A stretch of DNA of 64,000 nt from an uncultured Blastocatellia bacterium. GTDB taxonomy: Bacteria; Acidobacteriota; Blastocatellia; Chloracidobacteriales; Chloracidobacteriaceae. The notes under the pieces are model-generated. The model saw only the letters and a program-made list of their open reading frames with translations. It had not been told where the DNA came from and searched no databases. Position 1 is the stretch's first letter. Every line of letters starts with the position of its first letter. The DNA is taken from contig CALGZC010000040.1 in assembly GCA_937934745.1 (NCBI GenBank), positions 94,718 through 158,717 on the forward strand, in the 5' to 3' direction. Below are positions 9,257-17,413 of this stretch, piece by piece. The position numbers were made by a program, and so were the translations under genes.

Positions 9257-10414
9257 CTAAATGACGGCCGTTTCGTGCAGCAACTCGCCTTTGGCAAAGC
9301 GCTCAATAGAAAGCGGCGTCACGTCCAGCGTCCGCGATTCGCCGAACAGGATCATTTCCGCGATGGCCGTACCCATGGCAGGCGAATGCATAATGCCGTG
9401 TCCGCTAAAACCAGTACACACATAAAAACCTGTGATGTTCGGAACGGTTCCGACAATGGCGTGGTGGTCGGGTGAGATGTCATAGAGGCCGCCCCAGCAG
9501 CGGCGGAGGTTGATCGAAGCATTTTCAAGGCAGGGAACACGTGGGAGCGCGCGCTCAATGATCGCGTCAATGAAGTCGGGATTGAAAGTTGTATCAAAAC
9601 TTTCCGGTTCGTTCGGGTCAGCCCAGCCGAGCATCACCCCGTCGCCTTCCTTGCGCATGTAGCAGCCGGTGCTCAGGTCAACAAGCATGGGGAGTTCGCG
9701 CGGCAGCTCGTCAAATCGCTCTGTGGTCACAATTTGTCGTTTCGTTGGACGAATGGGGATGTCCACTCCCAGCTTCCGCCCCACCAGGTGGGCCCAGGCG
9801 CCGGCCGCGTTCACGACGGTGCGTGTAGCAATGTGCCCCCGGTTGGTGACAACGCCCGTGATGCCATCCCGTTCAACGGTGAAGTCCAGAACCTCTGTTT
9901 CCAGCTCAATACGCGCACCCTGTTCACGAGCCTTGCGGTTGAAGCCCTGCATGATGCTGTACGGATCTACGAAACCGTCTGTTGGACAGTATGCGCCGCC
10001 GAGTACGTCTTCGACATAGAGTTGCGGGACGAGTTTGGCGATGTCCTCGCGGGTGAGCCATTCCACCGGCACCCCTTCTGCCCGCTGAAGGGCCATATTG
10101 CGCCGTAGGTAGTCCACATGCGTCGGTTCGGTGGCAATGAACAGATAGCCGTATTGCCGGTATTCCGGGTCTTGTCCGGTGAGTTCTTCAAAGTGGCTGA
10201 AAAACTCAATGGAAAACCGCGACATGCGGATGTTGACCGGGGTGGCAAACTGCTGACGGACGCCGCCAGCGCTACGTCCGGTTGAATGCTTGCCCTGAAA
10301 GTTTTCACGTTCGAGAATGAGCACATCGCGGCAACCATGCCGGGTGAGAAAGTAGGCGATGCTACAACCGATAACACCACCGCCAATGATGACAACCTCA
10401 GCTTGCTTGTGCAT
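9257..10414 (-). CDS. FAD-dependent oxidoreductase, DAO (D-amino acid / sarcosine oxidase) family
   Basis: A 385-residue flavoprotein. The dinucleotide fold starts at once with VVIIGGGVIGCSIAY, followed by the DAO-type ILERE and TGRSAGGVRQQFA segments. The C-terminal FAD-closing motif is SPDHHAIVG...GFYVCTGFSGHGIMHSPAMG. Such enzymes oxidise secondary or primary amines of amino acids (sarcosine, proline, glycine, D-amino acids) and pass electrons to oxygen or a quinone; the substrate cannot be read from sequence. The gene is the second of an apparent minus-strand group with a small Cys-rich protein upstream (53 bp gap) and an SDR downstream. Confidence 0.87.
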   Translation of the reverse strand: MHKQAEVVIIGGGVIGCSIAYFLTRHGCRDVLILERENFQGKHSTGRSAGGVRQQFATPVNIRMSRFSIEFFSHFEELTGQDPEYRQYGYLFIATEPTHVDYLRRNMALQRAEGVPVEWLTREDIAKLVPQLYVEDVLGGAYCPTDGFVDPYSIMQGFNRKAREQGARIELETEVLDFTVERDGITGVVTNRGHIATRTVVNAAGAWAHLVGRKLGVDIPIRPTKRQIVTTERFDELPRELPMLVDLSTGCYMRKEGDGVMLGWADPNEPESFDTTFNPDFIDAIIERALPRVPCLENASINLRRCWGGLYDISPDHHAIVGTVPNITGFYVCTGFSGHGIMHSPAMGTAIAEMILFGESRTLDVTPLSIERFAKGELLHETAVI

Positions 10415-10466
10415 ACGTCAGGGATTCGCCCCTCAGAACGGGTGATCGGCCGTGGCCGGTGAAGGA

Positions 10467-10646
10467 CTAAGCGTCCACATCCTCTTTTTCTCGTTCAAGT
10501 TCCTCAAAAAGATTGTCGTAGCAGGCTTGACACACGGCCCGGTACCCAAATTGCCGCACGACTTCTGCCAGTTCGGGAATGCGCGTAATGTCAAAAAGCT
10601 GTCGGGCGGGTTCATCGCAACAATCGCAGAAAGCTCGCGTAGGCAT
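10467..10646 (-). CDS. 59-residue double-CxxC protein, probable small zinc-binding protein
   Basis: A short gene read directly from the sequence. The protein begins MPTRAFCDCCDEPARQLFDI and carries a second pair in YRAVCQACYDNLFEE, then an acidic tail ending EKEDVDA. C-x-C-C at residues 7-10 and C-x2-C near 41-44, separated by about 32 residues, are the spacing of a zinc ribbon. No function is recognised. It reads into the FAD oxidoreductase group on the same strand. A CAGGGT about 10 bases before the ATG is a weak ribosome site. The 344-bp stretch upstream (10647-10990) holds no gene I can support. Confidence 0.65.
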   Translation of the reverse strand: MPTRAFCDCCDEPARQLFDITRIPELAEVVRQFGYRAVCQACYDNLFEELEREKEDVDA

Positions 10647-10814
10647 CGTTGTTTACCCTGGACAGAGAAGAAACACGGTGCAACCGCCGGGCGGTCAGAC
10701 CGAGCTGAAAACCAAAGTTGAGCTACTTGTGCGTTGGGCTTTGCTAAAGACAACCCCTGTCAAGAAGTGTAAAACAAAACTGGGTTCGATTGTGCGTAGC
10801 GTAACGTACCTTGC

Positions 10815-10831
10815 TGGCCTTGGTAAGGCCA
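10815..10831. other. Small 7-bp hairpin in the 10.65-10.99 kb gap
   Basis: TGGCCTT (10815-10821) pairs with AAGGCCA (10825-10831) across a GGT loop. It lies downstream of the deaminase stop on the opposite side of the gap and has no T-run. Apart from this the gap shows no gene or known RNA. Confidence 0.3.
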
Positions 10832-10990
10832 ACCGAGCCACATCTACGCAGACCGGCGTTGTTGTTCGCGCCGGACGGCACGGAAGCGGCCGCCGTCACA
10901 AGGCCGGTGGGTGAGTGCACGCAGCACAGCTCGGTACAGCACGCTCAACGCCGTCAAGCCGTTTAGGTAGGGGTGTCCCGCAGTGGTTCA

Positions 10991-12313
10991 TCACAGCACT
11001 CCGGCGCGGGTTGCAACCGTAGCAAATGCCTGTCGCGCCTGCGCCCGAATGGCAGCCGCCTCCAACGTTGTTAGCGCTCCGTTGCGGACGACCACTCGGC
11101 CGGCAATGACCACGTGCCGGACATCGCCGGCCGTTGCGGCGTACACCAGGGCGGACAAGGGGTCGGGATGCGGCGCCGCATGCAGCGTATCCAGGTTGAC
11201 CACTGTCACGTCGGCCGCTTTGCCGACCTCAAGGCTGCCGATTTCCCGTTCTAACCCAAGCGCCCGCGCCCCTTGCCACGTCGCCATTTGAAACGCCTCC
11301 AACGCCGTCAGCTTGGCTGCGCCACAACGCATTTTTTGGAGTAGCGCCGCCGTCCGCATCTCTGTGAAAGCATCCAGGCGGTTGTTGCAGGGAGCACCGT
11401 CTGCGCCCAGCGAAACCGATATGCCGCGTTCCAGCATTTCCACCACCGGAGCAATCCCTGAGCCGAGCTTCAAGTTTGAAGACGGACAGTGCAGAACATG
11501 CGTGCCGGTTTCGGCTAAAATGTCCAGCTCTTCTTCATCTAACCAAATACAGTGCGCCACGCCAACCTGTGGCCCGGTCAGGCCAAGAGCGTGCAGATAG
11601 GCGAGATTGCGCCGGCCGGTGAGGCGGATGACCAGCGCCACTTCGTCACGGTTCTCGGCTGCGTGTGTGTGTAACCGCACGCCTTTGTCACGGGCTAACG
11701 CTGCAATGTCGCGCAGCAGTGTCTCCGTGCAGGAGAGGACAAAGCGCGGGGCAAAGGCAATCTGTAAGCGGCCATCTGCTTGACCGTGCCAGGTGTCCAG
11801 CAGGCGCAGTGATTCCGTCCGGGCCTGGGCCGTTGTTTCGCGCAGTCCAGCCGGCACGTCCTCCCCGGCATCCATCAAGCACTTGCCCACCACGGCCCGG
11901 AAACCACTCTCGGCGACAACCTCCAGTACGGCATCGGTGTGATGGACACTTTCCATGGTCAGGGCGCAGGTTGTGCCGCCACACATCAGCTCTGCCACTG
12001 CCAACTGGGCTGAAACGCGGATGCTCTCCGGTGTGTGCGCCGCTTCCAGCCTCCAGATGCGTGTTTTGAGCCAGTCGAGCAGTTCCAGATCGTCGGCCGC
12101 ACCGCGAAACAGGGTCTGGCACAGGTGCACGTGGGATTGCACAAACCCCGGTATGACCACACTGCCGCGCGCGTCGAGCGTCTCATCGGCCGTTGTCGGT
12201 CCACCGCCAATGTGCGTAATCCGTCCGTCCTGGATATAGAGGTCGCCGGCAATGATCTGGTGGCGTGGCCCGCTTGTCAGAAGCGTTCCGTTGGTAATCC
12301 GCAGCGTTGGCAT
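10991..12313 (-). CDS. MTA/SAH deaminase-like amidohydrolase
   Basis: An amidohydrolase-superfamily TIM-barrel enzyme of 440 residues. Metal ligands are visible as the HxH of QSHVHLCQT (about 60-68), THAAEN, the VAHCIWLDEEE His, and the Asp of SLGADGAPCNN. This combination and the LRITNGTLLTSG opening match 5'-methylthioadenosine/S-adenosylhomocysteine deaminases, which turn SAH into S-inosylhomocysteine and ammonia. Related deaminases of 5'-deoxyadenosine or chlorinated compounds cannot be excluded. A GTG at 12316 precedes the ATG at 12313. The start lies 6 bp after the stop of a SAM-dependent methyltransferase gene, a suggestive pairing since SAH is that enzyme's by-product. Confidence 0.82.
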   Translation of the reverse strand: MPTLRITNGTLLTSGPRHQIIAGDLYIQDGRITHIGGGPTTADETLDARGSVVIPGFVQSHVHLCQTLFRGAADDLELLDWLKTRIWRLEAAHTPESIRVSAQLAVAELMCGGTTCALTMESVHHTDAVLEVVAESGFRAVVGKCLMDAGEDVPAGLRETTAQARTESLRLLDTWHGQADGRLQIAFAPRFVLSCTETLLRDIAALARDKGVRLHTHAAENRDEVALVIRLTGRRNLAYLHALGLTGPQVGVAHCIWLDEEELDILAETGTHVLHCPSSNLKLGSGIAPVVEMLERGISVSLGADGAPCNNRLDAFTEMRTAALLQKMRCGAAKLTALEAFQMATWQGARALGLEREIGSLEVGKAADVTVVNLDTLHAAPHPDPLSALVYAATAGDVRHVVIAGRVVVRNGALTTLEAAAIRAQARQAFATVATRAGVL

Positions 12314-12319
12314 CACGTG

Positions 12320-13603
12320 TCACCGGATTGGGGATTGGCGTTCGACGTGCGCCCCTGGTGGAAGCCGTAAACCATCTGCCAGAGGCACGGGCAATTCTGA
12401 AAGCCAGAGTATATCGCCCCGTAGTGCGTCGCCAAAGGCAGCATTTTCGGGACGCCGGTCGCGCTTAAAGCGCGTCAGTAAAGTGCAACGGTCGTCGCCG
12501 CACACAAGACGTTTGTCACGTCCTTTCTCACGCTGGAGATCGCCAATGACACGCCAGGCTGACCCGGTGGGACGTGGTTCGACCGCACGTTTGCCGTCCT
12601 GACGGAAAACAACGTAGAAAAACTTTTGAACTTGGCTGCGCAGACCGGTGAGCGCATCAAGCTGAGCGACAAGCGGAGTCGGTTTCCACGTCAGCGAAAC
12701 ATGGCACCAGTCCCGCGGAGGACGCTCTGCCCGCATGCGGCAGGGGCCGCCGGCCGTACAGGGTGCAAAGACATCCAGCCGCGGGACGCTCTCCAGCAAC
12801 CTATCGCGGAGCACCATTGCTGCACGCGCCGTCTGGTGGAGTGCTGGCTCGATGATGTACAACCCGCCGTCGGGCGTGAGTCCTTCCTGCGCCAGCGTCC
12901 GAATCCAGGCCGGCAGCGGCATCATCTCCTCTTCCGAGGCACTTTCACCGGTACTTTCACCGGAGATTTCATTGAGTACATTAGCCAGCCAGACAAAATC
13001 GGCTCCGCCCCGCGGCAGATAGGCTTTGACCTGCGTGGCTTCCCCGGTGTGTACCCTGAGCTGTACCGTTACGGCCTCGCGCCGCTCGGCGTTGAGCCAA
13101 CCCACTGCCTGACGCAGCAAGTCTGTGGCTTCCTGCGCTGCTGTCGGCGACGCTTCGACCAAGACCGCATTGACCCGGAAGGCCGTCGGACGCAGCGCTA
13201 CGAGAAACCGCAGGGTCGCGAGTGTGGCTGTTCCCGGGCCGCAGCCAATATCCAGCACCGTGAACTGTGATTTTGCGGCAAGCTCGGCAGCCAATTGCGC
13301 CTGCCGCCCCACCTCGGCCAGTACCCAGGCGACTTTGACATAGTTGCGCGGTAGGAAGTGGAATAGATACGCCGCCCGTCGTGCGTCGTGCCAGTAGTCA
13401 CCCGATGACGCCTTAGGCAAGGCTTGCCGCTTTCTGGTGAAATCATTTGACAGGCGCACGAGGGCATCGGCAATCGGTGCGAGAAATGCTCTGCCGACCG
13501 GCCCACGGTCGTACTGGGCCAGTGCTTCAGAACCTAAGCGGTGCGCCACTTGGTGGCGTTCCAGTTGGCGTAAAAAGTCGTCGTCAAACATTGTTGAAAA
13601 CAT
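12320..13603 (-). CDS. Rsm22-like ribosomal small-subunit methyltransferase-family protein
   Basis: A Rossmann methyltransferase with the SAM-binding motif VLDIGCGPGTATLA around residue 118. The Rsm22 hallmark is the Cys-rich part: CTAGGPC, then DWCHVSLTW, then QVQKFFYVVF and a last Cys pair in LVCGDDRCTLL. Mitochondrial Rsm22/METTL17 act in small-subunit rRNA maturation and carry an Fe-S cluster on equivalent cysteines. The N-terminus is uncertain: TTG at 13633, ATG at 13603 or 13591 are all in frame; 13603 gives 427 residues. A near-perfect 12-bp tandem duplication (12941-12964) encodes a GES-T-GES-A repeat. The downstream gene follows at 6 bp. Confidence 0.75.
   Translation of the reverse strand: MFSTMFDDDFLRQLERHQVAHRLGSEALAQYDRGPVGRAFLAPIADALVRLSNDFTRKRQALPKASSGDYWHDARRAAYLFHFLPRNYVKVAWVLAEVGRQAQLAAELAAKSQFTVLDIGCGPGTATLATLRFLVALRPTAFRVNAVLVEASPTAAQEATDLLRQAVGWLNAERREAVTVQLRVHTGEATQVKAYLPRGGADFVWLANVLNEISGESTGESASEEEMMPLPAWIRTLAQEGLTPDGGLYIIEPALHQTARAAMVLRDRLLESVPRLDVFAPCTAGGPCRMRAERPPRDWCHVSLTWKPTPLVAQLDALTGLRSQVQKFFYVVFRQDGKRAVEPRPTGSAWRVIGDLQREKGRDKRLVCGDDRCTLLTRFKRDRRPENAAFGDALRGDILWLSELPVPLADGLRLPPGAHVERQSPIR
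12941..12964. repeat. 12-bp tandem duplication inside the Rsm22-like gene
   Basis: ACTTTCACCGGT is followed directly by ACTTTCACCGGA, 11 of 12 bases identical. In frame it adds four residues (GEST/GESA) to an acidic loop of the methyltransferase. It belongs to a set of similar duplications in this window. Confidence 0.8.
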
Positions 13604-13732
13604 GGCTAGAACATTGCTAAGCCGGGACAACAATGCGCCTTCCTCAGACGACCACGAAAGCGGTTGTCTTGAGCAGGCAACGCATCTTATCGTTGTAGGC
13701 AGTGACTTCTATGTGCAGGGAGCGTGCGGGCT

Positions 13733-14611
13733 ATGATCGAGGCTTACTTCGCGGAGAAAGTTCCCGAAGTCAACCGGTGGCTTGATCGACTCATGCCGCC
13801 TGCGACAACGCCTCCACCGCGCATCCACGAAGCCATGCGATACAGCCTCATGGCGGGCGGCAAGCGCCTGCGCCCAATCCTTGTCCTAGCCGCCGGTGAG
13901 GTTTTCGGAGGTGCCCCGGAGCGGCTTTACCCCGTAGCCTGTGCCTTTGAAATGGTCCATACCTACTCGCTCATTCACGACGACCTGCCGGCTATGGACA
14001 ACGACGACCTGCGACGTGGGCGACCAACGTGCCACAAGCAGTTTGACGAAGCGACCGCGATTCTGGCCGGCGACGGCCTCATGACGCATGCCTTTCGTAT
14101 CTTGGCCGAAATGGGTGCCTCGGCAGAGCAAAAAGTGCGCGTGATCCGGGAGCTGGCTATCGGTTCTGGAACGGTGGAAGGCATGATTGCCGGACAGGTT
14201 GTCGATCTTGAGGCCGAACGGCAGCCGATTGATGCCGAACGTCTGGCCTTTATCCATCGTACTAAGACCGGCGCGCTCATCCGGGGAGCGCTGGTGTGCG
14301 GGGGGATTGTCGCCGGGGCTTCTGAAGCGGATCTTGCACTACTTGCCGCCTACGGCGAAAGGGTTGGACTGGCATTTCAGATTACCGATGACATTCTTGA
14401 CGAAACGGCAACTGCTGAACAGCTCGGCAAAACACCGGGCAAAGATGCTGCGGCCGGTAAAGCGACCTATCCGGCGCTGTACGGCCTAGAGCCATCCCGC
14501 CGTCAAGCGGAAGCCCTCGCCGAGGAGGCCGTCAGCATCTTAGCTCCACTTGGCGAACGTGCGGCGCTTCTGGCAGCTTTGGCACGTTTTGTTGTCCACC
14601 GTACGTCGTAA
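13733..14611 (+). CDS. ispA: Polyprenyl (farnesyl/geranylgeranyl) diphosphate synthase
   Basis: A class I trans-prenyltransferase that condenses IPP with allylic diphosphates to FPP or GGPP, feeding quinones, carotenoids, undecaprenol and, in phototrophs, chlorophyll tails. The first Asp-rich motif is DDLPAMDNDD (83-92, with the two-residue insertion typical of bacterial FPP synthases) and the second is DDILD (219-223). GGKRLRP and the KTGALI motif are also present. The length of 292 residues is usual. A GTG at 13724 is in frame, but AGGGAG at 13717-13722 is well placed for the ATG at 13733. Chain length of the product is not certain from sequence. Confidence 0.9.
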   Translation: MIEAYFAEKVPEVNRWLDRLMPPATTPPPRIHEAMRYSLMAGGKRLRPILVLAAGEVFGGAPERLYPVACAFEMVHTYSLIHDDLPAMDNDDLRRGRPTCHKQFDEATAILAGDGLMTHAFRILAEMGASAEQKVRVIRELAIGSGTVEGMIAGQVVDLEAERQPIDAERLAFIHRTKTGALIRGALVCGGIVAGASEADLALLAAYGERVGLAFQITDDILDETATAEQLGKTPGKDAAAGKATYPALYGLEPSRRQAEALAEEAVSILAPLGERAALLAALARFVVHRTS

Positions 14612-14649
14612 ATGCAGCCCAGCTGGGCACTGTGTCGGAAAAAATCGCT

Positions 14650-15186
14650 ATGTTACGTACAATCCGCTGGTTCGACATCCTGACGCTGGTGGTTCTGAAC
14701 TTGGCCGTGTTGACCTCACCCGCGGCCACGCAATCAAATGGTGAACACGCCCCTGTCGCCCCCGATTTCACGGCGCCGAGTCTGACCGATGACACGTCGA
14801 TCCGTCTTTCGTCTCTGCGGGGCAAGGTGGTCGTTATCAACTTTTGGGCCAGTTGGTGTCCTCCTTGTCGCGCCGAATTTCCCATGTGGTCCAGACTCCA
14901 TCACACTTACAGGAAGCAGGATTTTGTTTTGCTATCGCTCAACTTGGCCGAGGATGCAGCGACGGCGCGGCGGTTTCTTGAGCGTGAACGGCCTCCGTTT
15001 CAGGTGTATAGCGGTGCCGGCGCAACGGCAAAGTACGATGCCTCGCGGCTGCCGACAACATACTTTATTGACCGCGCCGGGCGCATTCGGCGGCGCGTCT
15101 CGGGTTTTCACCCGCAGCGCACCGAGGCGGAGTTTGTCACCTTGATTGACGGCCTGCTGGCCGAACCGACTCCGGCAGAGCCGTAA
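14650..15186 (+). CDS. TlpA/ResA-like thioredoxin-fold protein, exported
   Basis: A 178-residue protein with a hydrophobic N-terminal segment (residues 9-26) followed by a redoxin domain. The active site is WASW-C70-PP-C73, the cis-Pro is in LPTTYFIDRAGRI, and the family opening VAPDFTAPSLT is present. TlpA/ResA proteins reduce disulfides in the periplasm, often for cytochrome c or oxidase maturation. A GTG at 14632 would add six residues. It follows the prenyl synthase by 38 bp on the same strand and may share its transcript; no cytochrome gene is nearby to name its partner. Confidence 0.85.
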   Translation: MLRTIRWFDILTLVVLNLAVLTSPAATQSNGEHAPVAPDFTAPSLTDDTSIRLSSLRGKVVVINFWASWCPPCRAEFPMWSRLHHTYRKQDFVLLSLNLAEDAATARRFLERERPPFQVYSGAGATAKYDASRLPTTYFIDRAGRIRRRVSGFHPQRTEAEFVTLIDGLLAEPTPAEP

Positions 15187-15446
15187 GTGAGAGCCGTAAG
15201 CGCTGATCTGCGCGCTGGCCACCGGTCATTGTGTATCGCAAGCGGCCGGATTTATGGGGCACGGCGGGATTCAGCTCCCGCGACCTCTGCCCCGATGAGG
15301 TGCGCCCCCGTCCCCGAACGGCAACTGCTGAACTGCCGGAGCGAAGCCAGAACCCTTCCCAAACCGCTGTCGGGGCCTCGTCTGTGTCTGATCGGGAAAT
15401 CTTGCAGAAGCCGCACCAGAACTCACTGTTGGGATGACGGACTCAA

Positions 15447-15474
15447 GGAGCTGTGGAAGGTCGTCCACAGCTCC
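15447..15474. terminator. 11-bp perfect inverted repeat between convergent genes
   Basis: GGAGCTGTGGA (15447-15457) pairs with TCCACAGCTCC (15464-15474) over a six-base loop. It sits in the 330-bp gap between the TlpA-like gene and the SPFH gene, which converge, so it could end transcription from either side. No T-run follows. The rest of 15187-15516 shows no supported gene. Confidence 0.55.
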
Positions 15475-15516
15475 TGCAAGTCGTCATAGCTTAGCTGCAC
15501 ACTCTAGAAACGTGGG

Positions 15517-16617
15517 TTAGCGGGGCGTGTATTGTGGCTGAGGTTGCTGGGTGGACGGAGTCGTCGCCCGCGCCGGGATCGGTGTCGGTTGGGCAGTGGC
15601 TGGCTGCGTCACTGCCGGCTGCGGCATCGTTGCCGTCTGGGGCGGGATAACCAGCGACGGAGCGGCGGGCGCTTTGGCTTTGTCAGAGAATAGTTCTTTG
15701 AGCATGCCCACTGACGACAGCACATTTGACGCCTCGACTGGCATGAAAACGACCTTGCTGTTCTCACTCTGCGCCATCTCACGCAGGGATTCAATGTAAC
15801 GCCCCATCAGGAGATACTGTGCCGGATTACCGGCACCGGCCAGGGCTTGCGCAATAATTTGAATGGATTTCGCCTCTGCTTCAGCCGCACGCAGACGTGC
15901 CTGCGCCGCGCCTTCCGCACGGAGTACCTGCATTTGACGTTCACCTTCAGCACGTGCAATCGCCGCATCGCGCTCGCCTTCGGCGCGGGTGATGGCCGCT
16001 TGGCGCTCACCTTCGGCTTGCAGCACCAGGGCGCGCCGGTTGCGCTCGGCCGTCATCTGTTTCTCCATAGTAACGCGGACGTCTTCCGGGGGGTTGATGT
16101 TGCGGACTTCAACACGCGTCACCTTGACGCCCCACTTGTTGGTCGCTCCATCCATGACAAGGCGCAGCTTGTTATTGATGGTATCACGTGAAGACAGGGT
16201 TTCATCTAAGTCCATCTCCCCCATGACGCTGCGCATGGCCGTAATCGTCAACTGCGTAATCCCGCCAGTGAGGTCGGCAACTTCGTAAACGGCTTTGTAG
16301 GGATCGGTAATCTGCCAGTAAATTATTGAGTCCACGCCGACCGTCACGTTGTCTTTCGTGATGACCGGCTGCATCGGCAGGTCGGTGTATTGCTCGCGGA
16401 GATCAATGTATCGCATCCCAACCGGAAAGCCCGTCCAGTTAACGCTGCGCGGCGAGTCAATGAAGGGGATGATGATATGCGGTCCACTGCCTAGAATGCC
16501 GGCGTATCTACCAAGCCGCTCAATAACCAGGACCTGCATTTGCGGCACGATCCGAATGGTTTTCAACAAAACGATCAGGCTAAACAGAACAAGTAACGCC
16601 GATCCAAGCACTATCAT
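15517..16617 (-). CDS. SPFH/Band 7 (stomatin-like) membrane protein, QmcA type
   Basis: A 366-residue protein with one N-terminal membrane helix (residues 3-22), the SPFH domain with VPQMQVLVIERLGRY and NKWGVKVTRVEVRNINPP, and a long coiled coil containing repeated EGERxAAI units. The Pro/Gln/Thr-rich tail (from about residue 310) is low complexity. SPFH proteins form large membrane-bound rings or cages around proteases or in lipid microdomains. An AAAGGAG lies six bases before the ATG. The upstream gene is an NfeD protein, the standard genetic partner of stomatin-like proteins. Confidence 0.9.
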   Translation of the reverse strand: MIVLGSALLVLFSLIVLLKTIRIVPQMQVLVIERLGRYAGILGSGPHIIIPFIDSPRSVNWTGFPVGMRYIDLREQYTDLPMQPVITKDNVTVGVDSIIYWQITDPYKAVYEVADLTGGITQLTITAMRSVMGEMDLDETLSSRDTINNKLRLVMDGATNKWGVKVTRVEVRNINPPEDVRVTMEKQMTAERNRRALVLQAEGERQAAITRAEGERDAAIARAEGERQMQVLRAEGAAQARLRAAEAEAKSIQIIAQALAGAGNPAQYLLMGRYIESLREMAQSENSKVVFMPVEASNVLSSVGMLKELFSDKAKAPAAPSLVIPPQTATMPQPAVTQPATAQPTPIPARATTPSTQQPQPQYTPR

Positions 16618-16673
16618 AGCAAACTCCTTTGGTGAGTAGGGTGGTTCTGTGAGCAGGTTTTACCGTACGTCGG

Positions 16674-17180
16674 TCAGCGATGAGGCGATCTTCCAGTCTG
16701 GGCTGTCTTCCAGTCTGGGCTGTAGTGAACTGGACGAACATAAAGTTGATTGCCTTCAATCTGTATCACCTCACACTCCACACCCGAAGATAGGGTCTCA
16801 CCGTGGATTGGCAGTGCCGTCCAAACCGTGCCGTCGAGGTCGATTTCGGCCTCACGGCGTGGACCGCGGCTTTCCGTGATGATGATGCCCCGTTTCCCAA
16901 CCAAGCTAAGGTCGTTGAGTGCAGGTAGTGTAGAGACAGGCTTGTTGAGCCACCGGAGAAAGATGCGCCGCGTACTTGCCGTGAGCGTCGTGGCAACCAC
17001 CAGAAAGACGACAAGTTGGAACGGCAGGCCGAAACCGACTGCCGCTGCCAGAGCTGCTGCGCCGGCCGCAAGCCCAAACCAAATGGCAATGAACCCGGTG
17101 GTCAACACTTCCACCGCGGCACAGATGGCGGCAATCACAAGCCACACGATCCACATGGAGTCCACCAAATTCTGTGTCAT
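16674..17180 (-). CDS. NfeD family membrane protein
   Basis: A 168-residue protein with three or so membrane helices in residues 8-70 (VWLVIAAICAAVEVL, FIAIWFGLAAGAAALAAAV, LVVFLVVATTL) and a C-terminal OB fold (LVGKRGIIITES, GTVWTALP, GVECEVIQIEGNQLYV). It is upstream of the SPFH gene, 56 bp apart, the usual NfeD-stomatin pairing. A GTG at 17183 precedes the ATG at 17180; GAGG about ten bases earlier fits either. A 17-bp tandem duplication (16690-16723) within the last codons shifts the frame, so the terminal residues TAQTGRSPHR are probably not ancestral. Confidence 0.87.
   Translation of the reverse strand: MTQNLVDSMWIVWLVIAAICAAVEVLTTGFIAIWFGLAAGAAALAAAVGFGLPFQLVVFLVVATTLTASTRRIFLRWLNKPVSTLPALNDLSLVGKRGIIITESRGPRREAEIDLDGTVWTALPIHGETLSSGVECEVIQIEGNQLYVRPVHYSPDWKTAQTGRSPHR
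16690..16723. repeat. Perfect 17-bp tandem duplication in the 3' end of nfeD
   Basis: CTTCCAGTCTGGGCTGT occurs twice head to tail. Because 17 is not a multiple of three it changes the reading frame of the last dozen codons of the NfeD gene. Confidence 0.9.
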
Positions 17181-17413
17181 CACTTTTCTAACCTCTTTGT
17201 CTGCGCAGGTACGTTGGCGCAGGGAGAAAAGTTTTCAGATTGTGTCTGTTACCCTAACCTGGAGAGGTTTGCTACGGAATGCGGTCTATGGGTTTCAGTA
17301 TACCACGCTTGAACCACGCCCACGGGAAATGCGGCTTGACGCTGCTGTGCGAGATGCGTAGAAGTTTCATTTCAAACAAGTGTTTCAATCAAACGCTTGA
17401 AAATGGTGAGCTT

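Noticed and set aside
15187..15489. 100-codon plus-strand frame directly after the TlpA-like gene
   Set aside because: Arg/Cys/Ser-rich with no pattern, and it covers the inverted repeat at 15447-15474.
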